Positions 25,208-32,629 of a DNA stretch of 64,000 nt are shown here, one piece after another (within the stretch, counting starts at the first letter, position 1; the number at the start of each line of letters is the position of its first letter). The stretch is from Hymenobacter sp. BT559 (GTDB lineage: Bacteria > Bacteroidota > Bacteroidia > Cytophagales > Hymenobacteraceae): positions 1 through 64,000 of the forward strand of contig NZ_JAGETY010000013.1 in assembly GCF_017571525.1 (NCBI RefSeq), written 5' to 3'. A program made the translations under genes and the position numbers. A model generated the notes under the pieces. That model was given only the letters and a program-made list of their open reading frames with translations. It searched no databases and was not told where the DNA came from.

Positions 25208-25810
25208 ATGACAACCTCTTTCTGCAAACTCGGCGCCGTTGCCGCTATCCTGCTCACGGTCAGCTCCTGCGTAAGCACCGAGCGTGAAACCGCCACCTCT
25301 ACCAAAAACCCGCGCGACGAGTTTACGCCCCCCAATGGCCGCGGCCAGCGCGTGGGCGGCGCCACGGTGCTCAATACGGTGCGCACCACCCACACCTTCT
25401 CCGACCCCCAGGCCCCCGATAATTTCATTTTGCAGATGAGGGGCCCGCGCGTGCTCAGCAGCCGCGTGCACTTATTTGTAGTAAGCAGCAAGGGCGATAC
25501 CCTGCGCCATGAGGTGCTGCCCGCCACCGCCCTGCTCGACGACCGCACGCTGCGCAGCAACCAGTCGGCCACCGTGCGCGACAAGGAAATCAGCATCCTG
25601 CGTGGCATGAACAGCTTCTTCAGCCCTAGCCATTTTGTGCAGCCAGCCGTGCCCAGCACCGCCACCCAGCCCGCCGAGCTCGATACCCAGGCCTGGACCA
25701 GCTTGCGCGACGACCCCAAGGCTGTCGGCTTCGACTACCCCAGTGGCACCGGCGAAAGCCGCCTAGCCTATTCGCGCCAGCTGAATAAGGTGCTGGTCAT
25801 CAATCAGTAG
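25208..25810 (+). CDS. Hypothetical lipoprotein
   Basis: A 200-residue protein not recognised. A lipobox in ILLTVSSC makes it a probable lipoprotein. The region after it is Thr/Arg/Asn-rich and probably disordered (about 22-70). The rest is mixed alpha/beta with no motif I know. The start at 25208 puts the signal peptide at the N-terminus. A near-consensus -7 element (CATTTTTG, 25178-25185) lies 22 nt upstream. It appears transcribed separately from the subtilase pair. Confidence 0.65.
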   Translation: MTTSFCKLGAVAAILLTVSSCVSTERETATSTKNPRDEFTPPNGRGQRVGGATVLNTVRTTHTFSDPQAPDNFILQMRGPRVLSSRVHLFVVSSKGDTLRHEVLPATALLDDRTLRSNQSATVRDKEISILRGMNSFFSPSHFVQPAVPSTATQPAELDTQAWTSLRDDPKAVGFDYPSGTGESRLAYSRQLNKVLVINQ

Positions 25811-25845
25811 CAATTAAGCTCGCTGAATGGTTGGCGTATCGGAAA

Positions 25846-25940
25846 GACCGCATACAGCGGTCCGACCGGTCGTCGTTAGGCTACGTCAAATGACCAAACT
25901 GTGTCAACGACGACCGGTCCGACCGCCGCAAGCGGGCTGT
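25846..25940. repeat. Palindromic repeat (family R6)
   Basis: A compound palindrome. The outer arms CAGCGGTCCGACCGGTCGTC (from 25855) and GACGACCGGTCCGACCGCCG pair with two mismatches. A smaller hairpin ACCGC-ATAC-AGCGGT lies at the left end and a similar CCGC/GCGG one at the right. It lies between the convergent lipoprotein and M23 genes and could end both transcripts. No second copy was found in this window. Confidence 0.65.
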
Positions 25941-25947
25941 CCAGTCG

Positions 25948-27276
25948 TTAAATCTTCGCCCAGCCCTGCTGGCCGGCCGCGTTGCGTAGCAGCGCGTAGC
26001 CGTTGCTCTGGCCTAGCACGATAGCGGCCGTTTGAGAAGGCCAGGCGGCCAGGGCTGGCGCAATCGCCTGAGGATGAGCCTGAATTTCGTGGGCAGTGGG
26101 CAATACCAGCCGGCGCAGCGGCTGCGCCGGGGACACTACGCGGGCCGCTAGGTAGCGGCGCTGGCCATTCGGCAGCTCCACGCGCAGGTAGTCGGCCCGC
26201 TGGCCCAGCACCAGCAGGGGCAACGTGGCTGGCAGTAGCCGGCTGGCCTGCGCCGGGCGCGGCCGCACCCATTCGCCCCGGCGGTCGGGGCTTGCCAGGG
26301 CGGCCGGCACCGGGTCAGCGCGGTGCAAAAATGGCCAGGGGTCCACGGCCCCGCCCACGCGGTAGATACCGAAGTGCAGGTGCGGTGCCGTGGTGCGGGC
26401 GTTGCCGGTGTTGCCCACCAGGCCTAGCGTGTCGCCAGCGTGCACCCGCTGGCCGGGCTGCACCAGCTGCTTGTCGAGGTGAGCGTAGTAGAGGTGCTGG
26501 CCCCGGGCATCGGCTAGCCACACCACGCGGCCACCCAGCTTGGTTTCGCCGGTGCGGGTGATGTACCCATCGGTGGCCGCCACGGCGGGCGTACCGCGCG
26601 GGGCGAAGATGTCTACGCCCTCGTGGCGGCGAGCGCCGCCATCGCGCTCATTTCCCCAAAAGCTGCCAATGGCCTGGTCGGTTCGGCCTTTTACCGGAAA
26701 CAACCCTAGCCCCGGCCCGCGCCACAGGCGCAGGGTGTAGCGCCCGGCCGCCAGCAGCTCGGGCTGCACGCGCAGCAGGTGCTGGCCATCGTTGGCAACC
26801 TGATAGCTGTAGTCGTAGGTGCCGGCGGCCGTCGTATCGGTAGCCGTCCATTTTAGCAGCTCGGGCTGCTGGCCGGCGGCCAGCCCAAACGCATCGACAA
26901 ACACGCGCGGGGCTAGTGTGGGACCAGGCGCCAGCGTAAGGCGCACGTGCACCACCTCGCCAGCGCGCACGGCATAGCGGTAGCTGGCCGCGGTGGGCTG
27001 CTCGGAGCGAAAGTAGCCGGTTTCAAGCACGGGCAGCGTCACGGTGAGTGAGTCGTGCAGGGCTTGGTCGGCGGCTTGCTGCCACTGCCGGCCCAGCGCC
27101 GCTTCCTGCAAGCCGGCTCGGGTGAGGGCCCGCGCATAATCATCGTGCGGGGTGGTTTTCTGGAATAGTGCCGCTAGGGTCTGAGGCTTGCTGCAACCGC
27201 TAGCCAGTAAAAGCAGCGCCACTAAAAACCCCCCAGCCTGCCGCCTGCCAGAGGGTGGAAAGAACGAAAAAAGCAT
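25948..27276 (-). CDS. M23-family metallopeptidase lipoprotein
   Basis: A 442-residue lipoprotein (lipobox LLASGC). An N-terminal domain of about 200 residues with beta-sandwich character precedes the LytM/M23 peptidase domain. That domain has the zinc ligands in RRHEGVDIFAPRGTP (His, Asp) and TAPHLHFGIY (HxH), plus YYAHLD. A C-terminal SH3-like segment (about 370-442) follows. M23 enzymes cut peptidoglycan cross-links, or activate partners when degenerate; here all ligands are present. The start at 27276 was chosen for the signal peptide; the longer frame adds 46 Arg-rich residues and overlaps the divergent gene. It is divergent from HMG-CoA lyase. Confidence 0.88.
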   Translation of the reverse strand: MLFSFFPPSGRRQAGGFLVALLLLASGCSKPQTLAALFQKTTPHDDYARALTRAGLQEAALGRQWQQAADQALHDSLTVTLPVLETGYFRSEQPTAASYRYAVRAGEVVHVRLTLAPGPTLAPRVFVDAFGLAAGQQPELLKWTATDTTAAGTYDYSYQVANDGQHLLRVQPELLAAGRYTLRLWRGPGLGLFPVKGRTDQAIGSFWGNERDGGARRHEGVDIFAPRGTPAVAATDGYITRTGETKLGGRVVWLADARGQHLYYAHLDKQLVQPGQRVHAGDTLGLVGNTGNARTTAPHLHFGIYRVGGAVDPWPFLHRADPVPAALASPDRRGEWVRPRPAQASRLLPATLPLLVLGQRADYLRVELPNGQRRYLAARVVSPAQPLRRLVLPTAHEIQAHPQAIAPALAAWPSQTAAIVLGQSNGYALLRNAAGQQGWAKI

Positions 27277-27313
27277 ACCTGGCCAACGCCGGCGCGGCCG
27301 GGCAAGTTCGGCC

Positions 27314-27321
27314 CAAACGTA
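27314..27321 (-). promoter_or_regulatory. -7 element TACGTTTG for the M23 gene
   Basis: A perfect TAnnTTTG match on the minus strand, 37 nt before the M23 start at 27276. It overlaps, by two bases, a near-match TACCTTCG on the plus strand (27320-27327) in front of the lyase gene. Confidence 0.45.
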
Positions 27322-27334
27322 CCTTCGCCTTCCT

Positions 27335-28195
27335 ATGCCTACCCGCCCTGTCGTTCTTACCGAGTGCCCCCGCGATGCCATGCAAGGCCTGCATGACTTC
27401 ATTCCGACCGCCACTAAAACGGCCTATCTTCAGCAATTGCTGGCCGTGGGCTTCGATGTGCTCGACTTCGGCTCGTTCGTATCGCCTAAAGCCATTCCGC
27501 AGCTGCGCGACACCGCCGAAGTACTCGCTGGCCTCGATTTAAGCCAGACAAAGACGAAGCTGCTCGCCATCGTGGCCAACCTGCGCGGCGCCGAGCAGGC
27601 TGCTAGCCACCCCGAAATCAGCTACCTGGGCTTTCCGCTCTCGGTGAGCGAAACCTTTCAGCGTCGCAATACCAACCAGACCATTACCGAGGCCCTGGCC
27701 GACGTAGCTGCCATGCACGCCTTATGTGAGCGGGTGGGTAAAACGCTGATTGTGTACCTCTCTATGGGTTTCGGCAATCCGTACGGCGACCCCTACAGCC
27801 CCGCCGTAGTGGCCGACTTTACGCAGCAGCTAGCCACGCTAGGGGTGCGCATAATGGCACTATCCGACACCATCGGCGTAAGCACGCCGGCCCTCATTAG
27901 GCCCTTGTTTGAGGAGCTAATTCCCGCCTTCCCGCAGATTGAGTTTGGCGCGCACCTGCATACTACGCCCACTACCTGGCGCGAAAAAGTACAGGCCGCT
28001 TACCAGGCCGGCTGCCGCCGTTTCGACGGCGCCATCGGTGGCATCGGTGGCTGCCCGATGGCCGCCGATGTGCTCACGGGCAATATGGCGACGGAGAATA
28101 TAGTGGCGTATTTGGAGGAAGTGGGGGAAGAATTGAAATTGGATAGGCAGGCGTTTCAGCAAGCCTGGCTCCTGTCGGCTGCCGTGTTCAACTAA
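27335..28195 (+). CDS. Hydroxymethylglutaryl-CoA lyase family protein
   Basis: A 286-residue HMGL-like TIM-barrel enzyme. Catalytic features are ECPRDAMQGLHDFIPT at the N-terminus (Arg and Asp of the metal site), HLHTTP (metal-binding His pair) and FDGAIGGIGGCPMA, whose Cys is the catalytic residue of the family. Predicted reaction: HMG-CoA to acetyl-CoA and acetoacetate, the last step of leucine breakdown. No other leucine-pathway gene is nearby. The start at 27335 removes 49 unrelated residues and matches the usual beginning of the family. The leader from the possible -7 element is very short, so the mRNA may be nearly leaderless. Confidence 0.85.
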   Translation: MPTRPVVLTECPRDAMQGLHDFIPTATKTAYLQQLLAVGFDVLDFGSFVSPKAIPQLRDTAEVLAGLDLSQTKTKLLAIVANLRGAEQAASHPEISYLGFPLSVSETFQRRNTNQTITEALADVAAMHALCERVGKTLIVYLSMGFGNPYGDPYSPAVVADFTQQLATLGVRIMALSDTIGVSTPALIRPLFEELIPAFPQIEFGAHLHTTPTTWREKVQAAYQAGCRRFDGAIGGIGGCPMAADVLTGNMATENIVAYLEEVGEELKLDRQAFQQAWLLSAAVFN

Positions 28196-28207
28196 AGGCG
28201 ATATGAG

Positions 28208-28292
28208 GTAGAGACGCATCTTTGCGTCTCCCCGTTGAACGACCCGTTTGCTCCGGTATAAACACTGACGAGACGCAAGGATGCGTCTCTAC
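28208..28292. repeat. Double-hairpin palindromic repeat (family R3)
   Basis: The outer ends GTAGAGACGCA and TGCGTCTCTAC are complementary. Each arm is also a hairpin by itself (GAGACGCA-TCTT-TGCGTCTC and GAGACGCA-AGGA-TGCGTCTC), so the element can fold as one long or two short hairpins. It lies between the lyase stop and the LutA-like start, 21 bp before the latter. It probably belongs to the same broad class as the GTAGAGACGC repeats known in other phyla (from memory). Confidence 0.75.
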
Positions 28293-28313
28293 ATCGGTCC
28301 CGACCGTTTCGCT

Positions 28314-29057
28314 ATGCCCGCTCCCCAAGTCGATATTTTCATTCCCTGCTTCGTCGACCAGCTTTATCCGCACACGGCCATGAACATGGTGAAAGTGTTG
28401 GAAAAAGCTGGCTGCCAAGTGCACTATAACCCCGCCCAAACCTGCTGCGGCCAGCCCGCCTACAACGCGGGTTACAAGGCCGAAAGCCGTGATATTGCCG
28501 AGAAGTTTCTGGCCGATTTTACCCCTGGCACCGCCGAAACGCGCTATGTCGTGAGCCCTTCGGCCTCGTGCGTGGGTATGGTGCGCAACGCCTATTCGCA
28601 CCTCTTCGCCGGTACTCCCGAGGCCGCGCGCTGCCAGGGCGTGCAGCGCCGTACCTACGAGCTGACCGAATTTTTGACCGACGTACTGCACGTCGACGCC
28701 ATTCCGGGGGCTTGCCTGGCGGGCACCTATACCTACCACGACTCCTGCTCGGCCCTGCGCGAGTGCGGCATTCGGGAGGCGCCGCGCCGCTTGCTCGATG
28801 GGGTGGCGGGCCTCAGCCGTATTGAAATGGCCGAGACTACCACTTGCTGCGGCTTCGGCGGCACTTTCGCCGTCAAGTTTGAGGCTATTTCGGTGGCTAT
28901 GGCCCAGCAAAAGGTCGAGCATGCCCTAGCCACGGGCGCCGATTATATCGTGAGCACCGATGTGAGCTGCCTCATGCACCTGGAAGCGTATATCCGCCGG
29001 GAGAAGCTGGCTATCAAAACGATGCACATTGCCGACGTGCTGGCCAGCGGCTGGTAG
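28314..29057 (+). CDS. LutA/YkgE-like (Fe-S)-binding oxidoreductase subunit
   Basis: A 247-residue cytosolic protein with two cysteine-rich CCG domains: NPAQTCCGQPAYNAG (about 37-50) and TTTCCGFGGTFAVK (about 178-192). Other conserved cysteines are in SPSASCVGM and YHDSCSALRECG. This matches the LutA/YkgE family, which forms the L-lactate dehydrogenase iron-sulfur complex with LutB and LutC. Neither partner is adjacent, so the gene is an orphan here. The start at 28314 begins the family-typical V.IFIPCFVDQ.YP. The longer open frame begins inside the R3 repeat and was rejected. Confidence 0.85.
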   Translation: MPAPQVDIFIPCFVDQLYPHTAMNMVKVLEKAGCQVHYNPAQTCCGQPAYNAGYKAESRDIAEKFLADFTPGTAETRYVVSPSASCVGMVRNAYSHLFAGTPEAARCQGVQRRTYELTEFLTDVLHVDAIPGACLAGTYTYHDSCSALRECGIREAPRRLLDGVAGLSRIEMAETTTCCGFGGTFAVKFEAISVAMAQQKVEHALATGADYIVSTDVSCLMHLEAYIRREKLAIKTMHIADVLASGW

Positions 29058-29124
29058 GCTAGCCGCTGGCCAGCAACCTCAACAGCCAGGGCGCGTACCA
29101 AACCTTCATCCATTCTTCAGATTA

Positions 29125-30057
29125 ATGGCCGGAGGTTCTAAAATCGTAGTGTACGGGGCTATCGGCGCCAACCTTGCCATTGCGGCCGCTAAGTTCACGG
29201 CAGCGTTTTTTACGGGAAGTGCGGCCATGCTCTCCGAAGGCATTCATTCGCTGGTCGATACCGGCAACGGGCTGCTCATTCTGCTAGGCCTATCGCGCGC
29301 CAGCAAGGCTGCCGACGAGGAGCACCCTTTTGGCCACGGCAAAGAGCTGTATTTCTGGACGATGATAGTGGCCGTGCTCATCTTCGCGGTGGGCGGTGGC
29401 CTTTCGCTCTACGAGGGCTGGATTCATATCCAAAAGCCTGCTCCGCTCACCGACCCTACCTGGAACTACTGGGTGCTGGGCCTAGCCGTGCTCTTCGAAG
29501 GCATTGCTTGCTCGCTAGCCTTCCGCGAATTCAACAAAACGCGCGGCGACGCCGGCTTCTGGAAAGCCTTGCGCGCCAGCCGCGACCCGGCCGTGTACGC
29601 CATTTTGCTCGAAGACCTGGCTGCGCTCGTGGGCCTGGTTATCGCCTTAGGCGGCGTGTATTTCGGGCACCTGCTCAACAATCCGTACTTCGATGGCGGG
29701 GCTTCCATGGCCATCGGCGTGCTGCTCATTGGCATGGCTGTGTTCATGCTTAAGGAAACGCGCGGCCTGTTAGTAGGCGAGGGCATCGACGCTGCCACCC
29801 GGGCTAGCCTGCTAACCATTGCCCAGGCCGACCCGGCCGTGCGCAGCATGCGCCCACCGCTTTCCATGTACCTCGGCCCCGCCGAAGCGTTCCTGGCGCT
29901 CGACGTGCGCTTTCAGCAAAACCTCTCGGCCCAGCAGGTCGAAGAAGCCGTAGGCCGCCTCGAAAAAGCCATCCGCGCCAAGCACCCCGAGTTCAAGCGC
30001 ATTTTTGTGGAGGCAGAGTCGTTTGCGCCCGAGCAGCGGGCTGCGGCGGTTAGCTGA
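29125..30057 (+). CDS. Cation diffusion facilitator (CDF) metal transporter
   Basis: A 310-residue inner-membrane exporter with six predicted helices. The metal-site motifs SEGIHSLVDTGNG (helix 2) and HPFGHGKELYFW are present. The helix 5 site is the less canonical LLEDLAALVGLVIA, whose acidic residues replace the usual HxxxD. A cytosolic C-terminal domain (about 215-300) follows. The family exports Zn2+, Fe2+, Co2+ or Mn2+ against protons; the metal cannot be assigned. It lies 67 bp after the LutA-like gene and may be co-transcribed. An R1 palindrome follows its stop. Confidence 0.88.
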   Translation: MAGGSKIVVYGAIGANLAIAAAKFTAAFFTGSAAMLSEGIHSLVDTGNGLLILLGLSRASKAADEEHPFGHGKELYFWTMIVAVLIFAVGGGLSLYEGWIHIQKPAPLTDPTWNYWVLGLAVLFEGIACSLAFREFNKTRGDAGFWKALRASRDPAVYAILLEDLAALVGLVIALGGVYFGHLLNNPYFDGGASMAIGVLLIGMAVFMLKETRGLLVGEGIDAATRASLLTIAQADPAVRSMRPPLSMYLGPAEAFLALDVRFQQNLSAQQVEEAVGRLEKAIRAKHPEFKRIFVEAESFAPEQRAAAVS

Positions 30058-30066
30058 TTCTTGCAG

Positions 30067-30183
30067 TTGTCATTGCGAGCGCAACGAAGTAGAGCGCGGC
30101 AATCTTTCCTTTACGCTAGGGTTACTACTCCAACGATTAAGAAAAGATTGACGCGCTCTACTTCGTTGCGCTCGCAATGACAA
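30067..30183. repeat. Palindromic repeat (family R1, complete copy)
   Basis: A 117-bp inverted repeat. The outer arms TTGTCATTGCGAGCGCAACG / CGTTGCGCTCGCAATGACAA continue inward through AAGTAGAGCGCG and AATCTTT / AAAGATT. The central loop TTTACGCTAGGGTTACTACT matches the fragment at window positions 2-21 with few changes. It starts 9 bp after the CDF stop. Confidence 0.85.
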
Positions 30184-30368
30184 ACGATTTTGAAGGCGTC
30201 AGCATTTTTGCATTAATAGCCAAATGCAAATTACTGTTATGCACGAAGGGATGCAGTAATTTAAAAGCATTTGCATAGGCTACGCATCCCTCAAAAGTAT
30301 CGCAGTGGCCTTTATCAGAATAGCCTTAACTAGTTTTATTTTAATTGCTGCTTTCGAATTTAGATTTG
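30184..30368. other. AT-rich leader with competing inverted repeats
   Basis: It begins right after the R1 palindrome and precedes the small AT-rich ORF. It holds three pairings that exclude one another in part: AAATTACTG (30228-30236) with CAGTAATTT (30254-30262), ATGCAAA with TTTGCAT, and GGGATGC with GCATCCC. A structured leader is possible. No gene was recognised. Confidence 0.4.
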
Positions 30369-30710
30369 ATGAAATATATTACTTATATTCGTATTGCTTA
30401 TGGTGTTATTCGTAAGGATAATGTCACGTTAGACAAAGTAGTTTTCCTTACATCTATACCAGAACTGCTAGTTGTTAGTATCTCGGCTACTGCTTTACTG
30501 GAACAGGTTAGTACTACCATTGACTATACCTGTTTCTTGATAGGGGAACTTTCTATTGCATTCCTAATCTATTATGCCAATCTAAAGTTTGTCAAAAAAA
30601 ACTGGGCTTTAGTAACAAAACCTACAACATTTAAATTAAACTGGCTTTTGTATGCTATTGTCTTGATGCTGTCTTATGCCTATACAATGGTTATTGTTCT
30701 CCATACCTAG
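30369..30710 (+). CDS. Small hypothetical membrane protein in an AT-rich pocket
   Basis: A 113-residue protein not recognised. It has about three hydrophobic segments (VVFLTSIPELLVVSISATALL, YTCFLIGELSIAFLIYYANL, LNWLLYAIVLMLSYAYTMVIVL) and a basic N-terminus. Base composition is far from the neighbours: sample 60-nt lines hold only 19-21 G+C, against about 60-65% in surrounding genes. It also uses A/T-ending codons freely. Both features suggest recent acquisition or a decaying cargo gene. The start at 30369 is the first ATG; the upstream TTG at 30345 is also in frame. It could be a toxin or immunity protein, but nothing in the sequence proves it. Confidence 0.5.
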   Translation: MKYITYIRIAYGVIRKDNVTLDKVVFLTSIPELLVVSISATALLEQVSTTIDYTCFLIGELSIAFLIYYANLKFVKKNWALVTKPTTFKLNWLLYAIVLMLSYAYTMVIVLHT

Positions 30711-30732
30711 TTTAACTGTTGTTTCTCATAGG

Positions 30733-31596
30733 TTACAACAGCGCCTTAATCCGCGCCACTAGCCCTTCGCTGGCGGGCACTAGTGGCAGGCGCACGGCGG
30801 CTTCGCACACGCCTTGCAGGGCTAGCGCAGCCTTCACGCCCACGGGGTTGCCTTCCTCATACATGAGCGGGTTGAGGCCCACGAAATAATACAGCAGCTG
30901 GCTGGCGCGCGCAAAGTCGCCGGCCAGCGCGGCACGCGTCATGTCGCTGAATTTCTGCGGAAACGCATTGCCCAGCACCGAGATAATACCCTGGCCACCG
31001 CAGGCGATGAGCGGTAGCGTGAGCATGTCGTCGCCGCTCAAAAACAGAAAATCAGCTGGCTTCTGGGCCAGAATTGCCAGGCACTGCTCTACGTTGCCGC
31101 TAGCCTCCTTGATGCCGATAATGTTGTCGTGCTGCGCCAGCTTGAGCGTGGTGTCGGCCACCATGTTGGAGCCGGTGCGGCCGGGCACGTTGTAGAGGAT
31201 GAGCGGCAGGGGAGATGCCTCAGCCAGGCGCTGATAATGCGCGAGTATGCCCGCCTGGCTAGGCTTATTATACGCCGGGCTAGCCGACAAAATAGCCTCG
31301 ATGCCGGTGAGGTCGGTGTGGCGCAGCTGGTGCTCCACGGTGGCCGTGTTGTTGCCGCCGATGCCGTACACGAGCGGCACGCGGCCGGCTACGTGCCGGC
31401 GCGCCACGTCCAGCAGCTCCGTTTTCTCCGCAGCCGTAACGGTGGGCGACTCGCCCGTGGTGCCATTGATTACCAAGTACTCGACGCCCCCCGCGATATT
31501 GAAATCGAGCAGGCGCTCCCAGGCCGCCCAATCGATGGCGCCGGTGGCAGTAAAGGGGGTCACCAGAGCCACGCCGGTGCCGTGTAGTTTGTTCAT
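30733..31596 (-). CDS. dapA: 4-hydroxy-tetrahydrodipicolinate synthase
   Basis: A 287-residue class I aldolase that condenses pyruvate with aspartate semialdehyde in lysine and diaminopimelate synthesis. Diagnostic motifs are LVTPFTATGAIDW, NGTTGESPTVTAAEK, SPAYNKPSQAGILAHY (catalytic Tyr), YNVPGRTG, and IIGIKEASGN with the Schiff-base Lys. The start at 31596 gives the standard length; the longer open frame reads through the divergent promoter into the next gene. It is divergent from the polysaccharide deacetylase, with 79 bp between them. Confidence 0.95.
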   Translation of the reverse strand: MNKLHGTGVALVTPFTATGAIDWAAWERLLDFNIAGGVEYLVINGTTGESPTVTAAEKTELLDVARRHVAGRVPLVYGIGGNNTATVEHQLRHTDLTGIEAILSASPAYNKPSQAGILAHYQRLAEASPLPLILYNVPGRTGSNMVADTTLKLAQHDNIIGIKEASGNVEQCLAILAQKPADFLFLSGDDMLTLPLIACGGQGIISVLGNAFPQKFSDMTRAALAGDFARASQLLYYFVGLNPLMYEEGNPVGVKAALALQGVCEAAVRLPLVPASEGLVARIKALL

Positions 31597-31621
31597 CCGC
31601 GATGGGGGTTGTTGCTTTGTG

Positions 31622-31629
31622 CAAAAGTA
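31622..31629 (-). promoter_or_regulatory. -7 element TACTTTTG for dapA
   Basis: A perfect TAnnTTTG match on the minus strand, 25 nt upstream of the dapA ATG. A weaker plus-strand candidate TTGCTTTG (31612-31619) may serve the divergent deacetylase. Confidence 0.5.
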
Positions 31630-31675
31630 CACTCTTCGTCCGCCGTTGCGCCTAGCCGGCTTTTTTATTGCTTCC

Positions 31676-32617
31676 TTGAAAAACCTGTTTCCGATAGCCG
31701 CCGTGGTGGCTGCCACGCTGAGCCTGGCCGCCTGCGACTCCAAAACCGCCACCACTGGCGAAGCCCGCACCACCCCCGACGCCGAGGCCATGGGCAAAAC
31801 CGACTCGGCTAAAATCGACGAGGCCGCGCCCACTTCGGGCACCGCCGCCGTGGCCGCCGACGAGGCCAACGCCAAGCCCGGCCCCGACCCCAGCACCATT
31901 CCGGCCGCGAAGGCCGGCGATGCGGCCGCCATCTACGCTCGCCCGCAGGTGCCGATTTTGTGCTACCACCAGATTCGCGACTGGACGGCCCGCGACTCGA
32001 AGGGGGCCAAAGACTACATTATCCCCATCGCGGCCTTCAAGGCGCAGATTAAGATGCTGGCCGACAGCGGCTATCACAGCATTCAGCCCGACCAGCTCTA
32101 CGCCTACCTCACCACTGGCGCCAAGCTGCCCAGCAAGCCGGTAATGCTGACTTTCGATGACACCGACCTCGACCAGTTTACCATCGCTAGGCCCACCCTG
32201 GCGCAGTATGGCTACAAAGGCGTGTACTTCGTGATGACCGTGAGCCTTGGCCGCCCGCACTACATGACCAAGGACATGGTGAAGCAGCTTTCCGACGAGG
32301 GCAACCAAATCGGCTCGCACACCTGGGACCACCACAATGTGAAGAAGTACCAGGGCAAAGACTGGGAAACCCAAATCGACAAGCCCACCAAGACGCTGGA
32401 AGACATCACGGGCAAGAAAATCAAGTACTTCGCCTATCCCTTCGGCCTCTGGAACACCCAGGCCTTCCCCGAGCTGAAAAAGCGCGGCTTCGTGGCGGCC
32501 TTCAGCCTGGCCGAGAAGCGCGACCAGCAGGACCCGCTCTTCACCATCCGCCGCATCATTGCCAGCGGCTACTGGAGCCCCCGCACGCTGCACAACAATA
32601 TGGTGCAGAGCTTCTAG
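31676..32617 (+). CDS. Polysaccharide deacetylase (NodB/CE4) lipoprotein with TTG start
   Basis: A 313-residue protein. No ATG or GTG precedes the signal peptide in a sensible place. The TTG at 31676 opens KNLFPIAAVVAATLSLAAC, a good lipoprotein signal (lipobox LAAC). An Ala/Thr/Asp-rich linker (about 23-75) leads to the NodB domain. Motif 1 is MLTFDDTDLDQ (catalytic base and metal Asp). Motif 2 is SHTWDHHNV (metal His pair). FAYPFGLWN supplies the active-site groove. Likely substrates are acetylated cell-wall or capsular glycans. The linker suggests surface or periplasmic display. Confidence 0.85.
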   Translation: MKNLFPIAAVVAATLSLAACDSKTATTGEARTTPDAEAMGKTDSAKIDEAAPTSGTAAVAADEANAKPGPDPSTIPAAKAGDAAAIYARPQVPILCYHQIRDWTARDSKGAKDYIIPIAAFKAQIKMLADSGYHSIQPDQLYAYLTTGAKLPSKPVMLTFDDTDLDQFTIARPTLAQYGYKGVYFVMTVSLGRPHYMTKDMVKQLSDEGNQIGSHTWDHHNVKKYQGKDWETQIDKPTKTLEDITGKKIKYFAYPFGLWNTQAFPELKKRGFVAAFSLAEKRDQQDPLFTIRRIIASGYWSPRTLHNNMVQSF

Positions 32618-32629
32618 CCGCGCTTGGCA

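Noticed and set aside
28208..28292. Rho-independent terminator for the lyase gene
   Set aside because: The palindrome has no T-tract and a nested double-hairpin form, so it is listed as a repeat.
31597..31932. Upstream extension of dapA
   Set aside because: It reads back through the divergent promoter into the deacetylase gene. The family start is at 31596.
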